In this document: positions 45,109 to 53,489 of the stretch, in pieces | Position numbering within the stretch: position 1 is the stretch's first letter | Layout of the letters: every line of letters starts with the position of its first letter | Origin: Mycobacterium sp. SMC-4 | GTDB taxonomy: Bacteria > Actinomycetota > Actinomycetes > Mycobacteriales > Mycobacteriaceae | NCBI RefSeq assembly: GCF_025263265.1 | Contig: NZ_CP079869.1 | Coordinates: 1,922,001 to 1,986,000, forward strand | Direction: 5' to 3' | Length of the DNA: 64,000 nt | Translations under genes and position numbers: made by a program | Notes under the pieces: generated by a model | What the model was told of the DNA's origin: nothing | The model's input: the letters and a program-made list of their open reading frames with translations, nothing else | Database searches by the model: none

Positions 45109-46107
45109 GTGCTACTAGAGCTCGACGACGACCAGCGTTTCTGGCGGCAGACAGTCGAGGATGCTCTGGCCAAACAGTGCCCGCCATCTCTCGTGCGGCG
45201 TGTTGCCCAAGGTGAGGAGAGCGGCGACGCCCTGTGGCAGTGGTACTGCGATCAAGGTTGGACAGAACTTTCCGGCGCGGAGAGTTTCGTCGAACTCGCA
45301 CTCGCGGTCGAAGAGCTCGGCCGAGCGACCGACCCCACTCCGTTCCTCGCCACCACCACGCAGTTCGCACCCCTGGCGGGACGGCACTTCGATCCGCAGA
45401 GGTCAGGCGCCGCTGTCTATGAGGGCGTTTCCGCACATCGCAGAGGTGCCGGATGGGCGCTCGACGGCGTTGCGCGTTTCGTCCTCGACGCGGACCGGGC
45501 GCAACGCTTCGCGGTCGTCACCGCCGCCGGCGTCTTCATGGTGGCCGACGATCAAGTGACGACGCGCCGGGCGGGTGTGTTCGATCCAGTGCTGCACGTC
45601 GCTGACGTGATCTTCGACGGAGTCGAGGTGGCTGACGAGAACCGGAACGTCGTCGACACGGAACGCGCCACGCACATCGCCCGCACCGGCATGGCGATCC
45701 ACACGGTGGGTGCCTGCCAACGGATTCTCGATATGGTGCTCCACCATGTCAGAGAACGCCGTCAGTTCGGGGTTCCCATCGGTTCCTTCCAAGCCATTCA
45801 GCACAAAGCCGCTGACATGCATGTGGCGATCGAACGGGCACGTGCGCTGTCCTACTTCGCCGCCCTGACCATCGCCGTTGATGATCCACGGCGCGCCCTG
45901 ACCTCGCGGATGGCGAAAGCTGCGGCGGGAGAAGCGCAGTCGGATGTCGTCAGGAACGGCATGCAATGTTTCGGAGCCATGGGGCTCACGTGGGAGAACG
46001 ACCTGCAGTTCGCGGTCAAGCGCGCACGGGCGGGTGAAGTGATGCTCGGTGGAGCAGCAGAGCATCGCGCAGTCATCGCAAGGGAGTACCGTGCAGCTGA
46101 CTTTTGA
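45109..46107 (+). CDS. Acyl-CoA dehydrogenase family protein, smaller subunit
   Basis: 332 residues from GTG 45109. It is short and diverged in the first 200 residues but the C-terminal part is typical: GACQRILDMVLHHVRERRQFGVPIGSFQAIQHKAADMHVAIERARALSYF and MQCFGAMGLTWENDLQFAVKRARAGEVMLGG. Together with the overlapping larger ACAD it forms a second heteromeric pair in the window; the small subunit probably holds part of the FAD site. An operator-like palindrome lies just upstream. Confidence 0.88.
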   Translation: MLLELDDDQRFWRQTVEDALAKQCPPSLVRRVAQGEESGDALWQWYCDQGWTELSGAESFVELALAVEELGRATDPTPFLATTTQFAPLAGRHFDPQRSGAAVYEGVSAHRRGAGWALDGVARFVLDADRAQRFAVVTAAGVFMVADDQVTTRRAGVFDPVLHVADVIFDGVEVADENRNVVDTERATHIARTGMAIHTVGACQRILDMVLHHVRERRQFGVPIGSFQAIQHKAADMHVAIERARALSYFAALTIAVDDPRRALTSRMAKAAAGEAQSDVVRNGMQCFGAMGLTWENDLQFAVKRARAGEVMLGGAAEHRAVIAREYRAADF

Positions 46108-47263
46108 CGACGACGTCGAGACTTTCCGTGCCGAGTTCTCGGCGTTCCTGGACGAGCATCTCCCGGCCGAGTCGGAGACGCACGAGCGTCCGCAATCGGT
46201 CTCGCACATGCCGCAGTGGGCAAGGGACTGGCAACGCCTTCTGTTCGACAACGGCTGGCTGCTCCCCGCCCAGCCACCGGAGTTCGGGGGCCGCAATGCC
46301 ACTGTCCTGCAGCAATTCGTGCACCTCGACGAGCTGTGCAGGCGCAGGATCTATCACAGTTTCAACCCCCAGGGCGTCAACATCGTCGCCACGTCGCTGA
46401 TCGCATTCGGTAGTGACGAACAGAAGCGGCGATGGGCGATTCCGGTGCTGCGCGGGGAGATGACGGCGTCGCTGGGAATGAGCGAACCGAACGCGGGATC
46501 CGATCTGGCCTCGCTGAGCACCAAGGCCGTCCGGGACGGCGACGAGTTCGTCGTCAACGGTCAGAAGGTGTGGACATCGGGCGCGCACCACGCCGACTTC
46601 CTCCTGACATTCGTGCGCACCGACCCGGAAGCTCCCAAACACAAGGGCATCTCCGCGCTGATCATTCCCACGAGCAGTGATGGCCTGGTGTGCCGTCCGT
46701 TCGCCGACGTCGCCGGTCAGGATCGCCTCGACTTCAACGAGGTCTTCTTCGCCGACGTCCGAGTACCGGCGGACAACCTGGTCGGCGAGCTCAACCAAGG
46801 CTGGCGGGTCGCCAACGGGTCTCTGGGACACGAGCGGACCATGATGTGGCTGCTGTTCGCCGACCGCATCGACAACTTGATCGCGGACTGCCGGCCGAGC
46901 ACATCGGTCGAGTGCGACCAGTACGCCTCGATGATCATGGACTACCACGCTCTGCGGGCAATGGGATCAGCAGCCCTGGCCCGCGCGGCCCGCGGCGAGG
47001 CGGACACGGCCTCGGTGTCGGTGCTCAAACTGTTCGGCTCCGAGGCGGAACAGCGCGCCGCCGACGTCCTGCTGGCGACGGCGGGCATCACGGGCCTGCT
47101 GCATCCCGTGACCGGCCGGTACGAACACATGAACTTCGACGAATACTTCGCGAGCAGTTTCGAGCGCTACACCCGCGGTATCGCCGCCACCATTGCCGGA
47201 GGGACATCTGAGATCCAGCGCAACGTCATCGCCCAGCACGTTCTCGGACTACCTCGATCCTGA
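46091..47263 (+). CDS. Acyl-CoA dehydrogenase, larger subunit
   Basis: 390 residues from GTG 46091, which overlaps the previous gene by 17 bp and has AAGGGA upstream. LGMSEPNAGSDLASLSTKAV, NGQKVWTSGAHHADF, RTDPEAPKHKGISALIIP and GWRVANGSLGHERTMMW (candidate catalytic Glu248) are present, as is the C-terminal AGGTSEIQRNVIAQHVLGLPRS. It resembles the larger subunit at 23280-24446 closely. The pair would introduce a 2,3-double bond in a bulky acyl-CoA. Confidence 0.92.
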   Translation: MQLTFDDDVETFRAEFSAFLDEHLPAESETHERPQSVSHMPQWARDWQRLLFDNGWLLPAQPPEFGGRNATVLQQFVHLDELCRRRIYHSFNPQGVNIVATSLIAFGSDEQKRRWAIPVLRGEMTASLGMSEPNAGSDLASLSTKAVRDGDEFVVNGQKVWTSGAHHADFLLTFVRTDPEAPKHKGISALIIPTSSDGLVCRPFADVAGQDRLDFNEVFFADVRVPADNLVGELNQGWRVANGSLGHERTMMWLLFADRIDNLIADCRPSTSVECDQYASMIMDYHALRAMGSAALARAARGEADTASVSVLKLFGSEAEQRAADVLLATAGITGLLHPVTGRYEHMNFDEYFASSFERYTRGIAATIAGGTSEIQRNVIAQHVLGLPRS

Positions 47264-47310
47264 GACCGTGATGATGGCCGAATACCAGGCAAGCGAACAG
47301 GAGATCCACT

Positions 47311-48165
47311 GTGCCTGAATCTGATTGGTCTGACATGACGTGCCTCAAGGTGCAACGGCAGTCGAGCATCGTCTCCGTACGTCTGAACCGACCCGAGAAG
47401 ATGAACGCCATCAACAGCACGATGGAAAAGGAGTTCTACTCGGTCCTCGCCGATTGCGACCGCATCGACGACATCAGGTGTGTCGTGTTGACGGCGGAAG
47501 GCCCGAACTTCTCCTCCGGTCACGATATCTCCCAGGTTGCCGCGGAAACAGTCGGGGGCCAGGAGCCCGCGACGATCGAGGACAAGTACTGGGTCCACAC
47601 AGGCGACCTGTTACCTCCATGGCGTTTCACCAAGGGCCTCGTCGTTGCCGCCAAAGGGTTCGTCGGACCTCACGCCAACACCTTCCTCTTGGCGGCAGAT
47701 GTCGTTGTGGCCGCCGAGAATTCGCGGTTCAGTTGGGAGGAATCTCGGGTCGGCGTCGGCGCACCGTACGGTCCCTATGCCCTCATGCCGTTCCACTTTC
47801 CGATTCGCGTCATGAAGCATTTGTGGATGACAGGTGGGTGGCTGGACGCCGAGACCGCCCATCGGCTGTTCTACGTCAACCGCGTGGTCGCACTCGGTGA
47901 GGAGGAGCACGAGGCGATGCGCTTTGCTCAACAGATCGCGCGGATGCAGACCGACGACCTGGTGGCGAACAAACGTGGTACGCACCGCATCTACGAGGCC
48001 GCGGGACTGTCGGCGATGGTCGATGTGGGCCGGGTTCCATACGCCCCCAGTGCTCAAGCAGCAGTCGCCAAAGAGCGCCACCTGCGGCTGATCTACGAAA
48101 AGGGAGTCAAAGCCGCTGTGCAGGAACGTGATACAGGATGGGACGATGAGTTGAGCAAAGTCTAG
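47311..48165 (+). CDS. Enoyl-CoA hydratase/isomerase (crotonase) family protein
   Basis: 284 residues from GTG 47311. VSVRLNRPEKMNAINSTMEKEF, CVVLTAEGPNFSSGHDISQVAAE (oxyanion-hole region) and KGLVVAAKGFVGPHANTFLLAADVVVAAENSRFSWEESRVGVGA mark a crotonase. The usual catalytic Glu pair of hydratases is not clear: the segment GFVGPHANTFLLAADVVV has His/Asn where ECH has Gly-Gly-Gly/Glu. Another crotonase reaction (isomerase, hydrolase, retro-Claisen) is possible. Follows the ACAD pair by 47 bp. Confidence 0.87.
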   Translation: MPESDWSDMTCLKVQRQSSIVSVRLNRPEKMNAINSTMEKEFYSVLADCDRIDDIRCVVLTAEGPNFSSGHDISQVAAETVGGQEPATIEDKYWVHTGDLLPPWRFTKGLVVAAKGFVGPHANTFLLAADVVVAAENSRFSWEESRVGVGAPYGPYALMPFHFPIRVMKHLWMTGGWLDAETAHRLFYVNRVVALGEEEHEAMRFAQQIARMQTDDLVANKRGTHRIYEAAGLSAMVDVGRVPYAPSAQAAVAKERHLRLIYEKGVKAAVQERDTGWDDELSKV

Positions 48166-48215
48166 ACAGCTTCGAGTGCGATCACAAACGTCACTGTGAG
48201 AAGGGAACCCCAAAA

Positions 48216-48584
48216 ATGCCGGACGCCAATGCCATCGTCGCAGCGATCAACGCCCACTGCGACACGCTGAGCAACCACGACAAGGAGGGGTGGCTAGCCC
48301 TGTGGGCTGATGACACCGTCCTGGAGGACCCGGTAGGAGTGGACACCTACACAGGGATCGAAAGCCTTCGAACGGATTTTTGGAAGCTGGTTTCCGACCT
48401 TTCCCCGATGAAGTTGTGGCTTGAGCGCGACATCATCGTGTGCGGCAACGAGGCCATCGCGATCCTGCAGGGTGTGGTGACCCGCGAGGGCGCGATGCAG
48501 CACGTCGGCCCTCTTGTCGACCACTTCACGTTTGACGAGCGGGGAAAAATCTCGAAAATGCGGGCATTCTGGAAGTACGCGTGA
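48216..48584 (+). CDS. Ketosteroid-isomerase-like protein (NTF2 fold)
   Basis: 122 residues. VLEDPVG places Asp38 where bacterial delta5-3-ketosteroid isomerase has its proton-shuttling Asp, and LVDHFTFDERGKISKMRAFWKY puts Asp102 where the oxyanion-hole Asp lies (PIDHFRF in KSI). The Tyr of the oxyanion hole (Tyr14/16) is absent: the N-terminal helix reads INAHCDTLSNHD, so His14 or another group may replace it. A steroid or similar ring ketone would fit as a substrate. AGAAGGGA precedes the ATG. It overlaps the CoA ligase start by 4 bp. Confidence 0.8.
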   Translation: MPDANAIVAAINAHCDTLSNHDKEGWLALWADDTVLEDPVGVDTYTGIESLRTDFWKLVSDLSPMKLWLERDIIVCGNEAIAILQGVVTREGAMQHVGPLVDHFTFDERGKISKMRAFWKYA

Positions 48585-50206
48585 CGTCGACGTCGGCGGA
48601 AACGCTGCCCGCCATCGTAAACCGGATGGCCGAAGAGCACCCCGACGTGACGTTCATCCGAACCGTGGACGGCCCGTCGGCGACGTGGGGTCACCTGCAT
48701 TCGTTGACCGCCGAGTGGGCGGCACGCTTCCTCGCGCTCGGTGTCCAGCGAGGCGACGTCGTCGTGACGGTCCTCGATGCGGGTCTGGACTCAGTGGCCA
48801 TCTGGCTAGGGCTCGCCAGCATCGGTGCCATCGATGCGGCCACAAACCCGGAGTTCCGTGGGCGCATGCTGGCATACGCGATCAACAACTGTGCCCCCGA
48901 ACTGCTGGTGATCGCGCCCCAGCATGTCGGCGTCGTCGAGGCCGTGGCCGCGGATCTGCGCGGAGTCAAGCGCGTGTTGGTGCTCGACGGTGGCGAATTC
49001 GATTCCGGCAACAATTCCCTGCTGCCCGGCGTAACCCGACCCGGCGATCTGCGGCCCGACATCGCATCCGCCCACGACCTGATGAGCGTGCCGCAGTTTC
49101 ACGACATCGCCTGCATCACATATACATCCGGAACCACCGGACCCTCGAAAGCGGTGCGATTGCCGTGGGGTCAATTGCACTCCATCAACACGGGCACATT
49201 TCCCATCGAGGATCTCACGCCCGAGGACGTCTTCTATTGCACGACATCCCACGCCCACTTTGGTTCGAAGTCGATTCCCTACAACGCGGCGATGGTCGGC
49301 GGTCAGGTCGTCATGCGGTCACGCTTCGCGTTGATCAGCTTCTGGGACGATGTCACGACGTTCGGGATCACGACCGGCATGCTCGTCGGGTCAATGGCCG
49401 AGGTGCTCCTGCGCGACTCAGAGAGTCCCTCCGGGCCGACGACGCTGAAGAACCTGTTCATGGCGCCACTGGGCTCGAGCTATCAACAGTTCAGCGAGCG
49501 CTTCGGCGTCCGCATCTGCACCGTGTACAACAGCACCGAGGGTGGGGTGGCCATCCGGTCGGGCTGGAATCCCACGGACTCACGCACGGTGGGCCGGCTG
49601 CGGAGCGGTTATCCCGGTTTCGAAGTCCGCCTGGTCGATTCGAACGACTACGAGGTACCCGACGGAACGGTGGGGGAGTGTGTGGTGCGCTCCGCGGTGC
49701 CGTGGGTGATGAATGCGGGATACCTGAACAACGACGCCGCGACGGCCGCCGCGTGGCGCAACGGATGGTTTCACACCGGCGATGCGCTCATGCGTACCGA
49801 AGACGGTGATTACATCTTCGTCGACCGCCTCAAGGACGCCATCCGTCGCCGTGGTGAGAACATCTCGTCATTCGAGGTCGAAGCCGACGTGCTACGTAAC
49901 CCGGAGATCCTCGAGTGTGCCGCGGTTGCGGTGCCCGCCGGCGACGCCGAAGACGAGGTGATGCTGTTCGCCGTGAAACGGCAGGGATCGACGATCAGCG
50001 CGAAAGAACTGTACGCGGATCTGCGTAGTCGAATGGCCCGCTTCATGGTTCCCCGCTACATAGAGTTTGTCGACATCCTTCCGAAAACGCAGGCGACACT
50101 TCGTGTTATCAAGGCTGATCTGCGTCGCCGGGGCGTAGGTCCCGACACGTGGGATGGCAAGAAGCAATCATTCGTGCGTACGCGCGCGGGTGCCGATACA
50201 CGATGA
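48581..50206 (+). CDS. AMP-dependent acyl-CoA synthetase/ligase
   Basis: 541 residues from GTG 48581 (GTGA overlap). P-loop ITYTSGTTGPSKAVRLPWGQ, A5 VYNSTEGGVAI, hinge FVDRLKDAIRRRGENISSFEVE and the catalytic-Lys region LPKTQATLRVIKADLRRRG. It activates a carboxylic acid to the CoA thioester. Its place directly after a KSI-like gene and before P450 and monooxygenase genes suggests it works on a ring-opened or side-chain acid. Different enough from the ligase at 41937 to have another substrate. Confidence 0.93.
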   Translation: MTSTSAETLPAIVNRMAEEHPDVTFIRTVDGPSATWGHLHSLTAEWAARFLALGVQRGDVVVTVLDAGLDSVAIWLGLASIGAIDAATNPEFRGRMLAYAINNCAPELLVIAPQHVGVVEAVAADLRGVKRVLVLDGGEFDSGNNSLLPGVTRPGDLRPDIASAHDLMSVPQFHDIACITYTSGTTGPSKAVRLPWGQLHSINTGTFPIEDLTPEDVFYCTTSHAHFGSKSIPYNAAMVGGQVVMRSRFALISFWDDVTTFGITTGMLVGSMAEVLLRDSESPSGPTTLKNLFMAPLGSSYQQFSERFGVRICTVYNSTEGGVAIRSGWNPTDSRTVGRLRSGYPGFEVRLVDSNDYEVPDGTVGECVVRSAVPWVMNAGYLNNDAATAAAWRNGWFHTGDALMRTEDGDYIFVDRLKDAIRRRGENISSFEVEADVLRNPEILECAAVAVPAGDAEDEVMLFAVKRQGSTISAKELYADLRSRMARFMVPRYIEFVDILPKTQATLRVIKADLRRRGVGPDTWDGKKQSFVRTRAGADTR

Positions 50207-50222
50207 ATGAAGGGTACAGCTT

Positions 50223-51542
50223 GTGACGACAGAAGGACCAGCGACGCAGTCCGATTGCCCAGTGAGCGTTGAGCGACTGGACTCGTTGGACGATGCGTCT
50301 TTCGTCGACCCCGCCATCCAGCAGAAGCCGTTTGCGTACTACCGCACGCTGCGCTACGAGGCTCCCGTCCACTTCGAAAAGGACCTCGGGATGTACCTGG
50401 TGTCAAGGCATGAGGACCTGACCGCCGTCATGCGCGATCCCGTCGTGTTTTCCCAGGAGCTCGGCTACTACCAGCAGATGGCACATGGGCACCTCGACGC
50501 GGTGAAAGAAGTCCTGCAACGGCACGGGGGCGGTTTTTTCCCCGACGTTGCCAACATCGATCCGCCGCGCCACACCCGGGTTCGTCGGCTCCTGTCGCAG
50601 GCGTTCAGCAGAAAGCGGATGCGCTCTCTCGAGCCGCAATTCCAGAAGATCGTCGACGACCTCATCGACGGCTTCAGCGGGCGGGGGAACGTCGACGGTT
50701 TGCATGAACTGGCACTTCCGATGGCGATCGCGTTCAGCATGCAGCAACTCCAGGTCGACGATCTCGACATGAGCACCATCAAGAAGTGGGGTAGTGCCTA
50801 TCTGTCCCAGTTCAGCCTTACGAACACCCGAGAAGACATGCTGCGAGCTGCCCACGAGCTCGCAGAGATGCAGAACTACCTGATAGCGCTCGTTCGTAGA
50901 CGCATGGACAGTCCCGAGGACGATATGTTGTCCGACATCATCAGGGCCGAAACGCAGGAAGAGGAACCGCTGAGCTTTGAAGAGCTGGTTGCCACCGCGC
51001 GGGCACTCCTCATCAACACCCATGACTCGATGTCGACGGCGTTCGCAAACATCCTCTTCCATGTGGCCACCGATGCCGGCATCGCCACTCACTTCTACGA
51101 CACTGCCGACGACGACGCCGGCATGGGCCGCTTCATCGAAGAATTGTTGCGTCTCGACCCACCGGTGCGAGCGCTGTCCCGGGTGACCACCGAAGCGGTG
51201 ACGCTTGGGGGTACCGAGCTGCCGAAGGGTGCGCACCTGTTGGTGCTCTTCGCCTCTGCCAATGACGACGAGTCGGTTTTCGAATGTCCGCGCCAGTTCG
51301 ATCCGAGCCGGGTCAACCTTCGAAAGAGCTTGACGTTCGGCGCCGGTGTGCATCTGTGCCTGGGCGTATCTCTTGCCCGAATGCAGCTGCTGGTTGCCGC
51401 CAGGCAGACCGCCCGGCGCTTGCGGAACCTCAGTCTGGGCATACCCGTCGACGAGATCCGCTACCTCCCCAACGCGGCGCTGCTGGCGATGGAGAGCCTT
51501 CCCCTGACCTTCACCCCGGAAAGCAAAGGCGCAGATCGATGA
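50223..51542 (+). CDS. Cytochrome P450 with altered I-helix
   Basis: 439 residues from GTG 50223. Heme loop FGAGVHLCLGVSLARMQ with Cys379 and ExxR in EELLRLDPPVRAL are canonical. The I-helix oxygen-activating motif (normally A/G-G-x-D/E-T) reads INTHDSMSTAF: Asp is kept, the alcohol is Ser and the small glycine is replaced. This may change oxygen activation or substrate size. The stop overlaps the start of the flavin monooxygenase (ATGA). Confidence 0.94.
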   Translation: MTTEGPATQSDCPVSVERLDSLDDASFVDPAIQQKPFAYYRTLRYEAPVHFEKDLGMYLVSRHEDLTAVMRDPVVFSQELGYYQQMAHGHLDAVKEVLQRHGGGFFPDVANIDPPRHTRVRRLLSQAFSRKRMRSLEPQFQKIVDDLIDGFSGRGNVDGLHELALPMAIAFSMQQLQVDDLDMSTIKKWGSAYLSQFSLTNTREDMLRAAHELAEMQNYLIALVRRRMDSPEDDMLSDIIRAETQEEEPLSFEELVATARALLINTHDSMSTAFANILFHVATDAGIATHFYDTADDDAGMGRFIEELLRLDPPVRALSRVTTEAVTLGGTELPKGAHLLVLFASANDDESVFECPRQFDPSRVNLRKSLTFGAGVHLCLGVSLARMQLLVAARQTARRLRNLSLGIPVDEIRYLPNAALLAMESLPLTFTPESKGADR

Positions 51543-53389
51543 CGTGTGAACCCTCGCATGTACCAGATCCGGACGACGTGGACATCACCGCGTTGCGCGA
51601 AAAGTATCGCTGGGAGAGAGATGTGCGGCTGCGCCCGGACGGTCAGGAGCAGTATGCTCCGGCGGCCGAGGCGGCGGGACCGGTGGACTACGGCGATCCG
51701 CACATGCCCCGGATGTCGCGCGATCCGGTCAGCGACGAGTTCGACGTTGCCGTCCTCGGAGGTGGTTGGGCCGGGATCCTTGCCGCATATCATCTGCGTG
51801 CGGCCGGTGTCGACGACGTACGAATCATCGAGCAGGCCGGCGACTTCGGAGGGGTCTGGTACTGGAACCGATATCCCGGGCTCTCGTGTGACAATGACTC
51901 CTACTGCTATCTCCCTCTCCTCGAAGAGACGAAGTTCTTCCCCTCCAGAAAGTTCGCGGATGGACTCGAGATACGTCGATACTGCCAGGACGTCGCAACG
52001 AAGTTCGACCTCTATCGCGGTGCACTGTTTCACACGTGTGTGAGCGGGCTCGATTGGGACGAGAACGGCAAGCGATGGCACATCGAGACCGACCGCGGAG
52101 ACGACTTGCGAGCGCGTTTCGTGGTCATGGCACTTGGGCCGATCAATACCCCGAAGGTCCCACGCGTGGCTGGGCTGGACGACTTCGGCGGCAAGGTCTT
52201 CCACACCGCGCGTTGGGATTATGGATACACCGGAGGCAGCCAGGAATCCCCGGTTCTGGATAAGCTCGTCGACAAGCGGGTGGCGATCGTCGGAACCGGT
52301 GCCTCCGCGATCCAGGCGGTGCCGTACCTGGCCCGGTATGCCAAGCAGTTGTACGTCCTTCAACGGACTGCGTCCACCGTCGACGAGCGCCACAACACGC
52401 CGACCGACCCTGCATGGCTGGCTTCGCTGAAGCCCGGTTGGCAACGAGAACGACAGATCAACTTCCACCATGCTGCGATTGACGGTCTGGCGCCCGGCGA
52501 GGCTGATGGCATCTGCGACATCTGGACCGAGATCAACCGCAATCTGTCGGCCGAGTTCGAACAGGTGGGCTGGCCGGCGTCACCCGAAGAGTTCCTCGCC
52601 CGCCGAGAGGTGATGGACTATCAAGTCATGGAGCGTTTGCGGCGCCGTGTCGACGCTACGGTGAAAGACCCAGAGACGGCGGCGATTCTGAAGCCGTGGT
52701 ACCGACACATGTGTAAGCGCCCAGCCTCAAGCGACGAGTTCTACCCAGCTTTCAACAGGCCGAATGTCACGCTACTCGATGTGTCGCGGACGCGTGGCGT
52801 TGAGAGGATCACCAGCCGCGGGTTCATCCACGAATCCACCGAGTACGACATCGACTGCTTGATCTTCGCCAGTGGCTTCGAGGTCACCAGTGACCTTCGA
52901 CGAAGGTGGGGAATCGAGAAGATCTGCGGCCGCGGAGGCGTGTCGCTCTACGATCAGTGGAAGCACGAATTCCGCACGCTACACGGGGTCATGACGCACA
53001 GTTTCCCAAATCAGTTCTATATCGGCTTCTTCCAGGGTGGCTTCAACGCGTCGACCACCGAGACATTCAACAACCAGGGTCGCCATATTGCGTGGATCAT
53101 CAGCCAGGTTGTGCACCGCGGTGCGCGCGTCGTCGAGCCGAGCCTCGAGGCCCAGGATGCCTACGTCCGCCACGTCCGGGAAGTGGCCGTCGACACCTCC
53201 GCCTTCATTCGGGAGTGCACGCCAGGTTATTTCAACAACGACGGGCAGGAAATCGCCGACGAGTCCGGCGAACTGCGGCCCAGGACCTATACGGGCGAGA
53301 CATACGGCTTGGGGTACTACGCGTTCGAGAAGCTGCTAGAAGACTGGCGGTCCGACGACAGCCTCGCAGGACTGAGAACGGAAAGCTGA
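51539..53389 (+). CDS. Flavin-containing monooxygenase, Baeyer-Villiger type
   Basis: 616 residues from ATG 51539. First Rossmann motif VLGGGWAGILAAYHL (FAD), the BVMO fingerprint F216-x-G218-xxx-H222-xxx-W226 (FGGKVFHTARW) and the second Rossmann motif VGTGASAIQA (252-260, NADPH) are in the right order, with GVWYWNRYPGLSCDNDSYCYLPLL typical of large class I BVMOs such as cyclopentadecanone or steroid monooxygenases. An extra N-terminal segment of about 60 residues precedes FAD binding. The enzyme inserts oxygen next to a ketone to give an ester or lactone. Confidence 0.92.
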   Translation: MTCEPSHVPDPDDVDITALREKYRWERDVRLRPDGQEQYAPAAEAAGPVDYGDPHMPRMSRDPVSDEFDVAVLGGGWAGILAAYHLRAAGVDDVRIIEQAGDFGGVWYWNRYPGLSCDNDSYCYLPLLEETKFFPSRKFADGLEIRRYCQDVATKFDLYRGALFHTCVSGLDWDENGKRWHIETDRGDDLRARFVVMALGPINTPKVPRVAGLDDFGGKVFHTARWDYGYTGGSQESPVLDKLVDKRVAIVGTGASAIQAVPYLARYAKQLYVLQRTASTVDERHNTPTDPAWLASLKPGWQRERQINFHHAAIDGLAPGEADGICDIWTEINRNLSAEFEQVGWPASPEEFLARREVMDYQVMERLRRRVDATVKDPETAAILKPWYRHMCKRPASSDEFYPAFNRPNVTLLDVSRTRGVERITSRGFIHESTEYDIDCLIFASGFEVTSDLRRRWGIEKICGRGGVSLYDQWKHEFRTLHGVMTHSFPNQFYIGFFQGGFNASTTETFNNQGRHIAWIISQVVHRGARVVEPSLEAQDAYVRHVREVAVDTSAFIRECTPGYFNNDGQEIADESGELRPRTYTGETYGLGYYAFEKLLEDWRSDDSLAGLRTES

Positions 53390-53431
53390 GTCGATCAGCC
53401 GGCACGCCGGTCCCCACCGACGTGTAGGCAC

Positions 53432-53466
53432 GCGAAACGCCCGGGTGATTCACCCGGGCGTTTCGC
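53432..53466. terminator. Strong bidirectional hairpin terminator
   Basis: GCGAAACGCCCGGGTG, loop ATT, CACCCGGGCGTTTCGC: a perfect 16-bp stem between the convergent monooxygenase and SDR genes. Stem and placement favour a two-way terminator, with no long U-run, as often in mycobacteria. Confidence 0.8.
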
Positions 53467-53489
53467 AGACCCCTCGGTAACCCTTCCCT

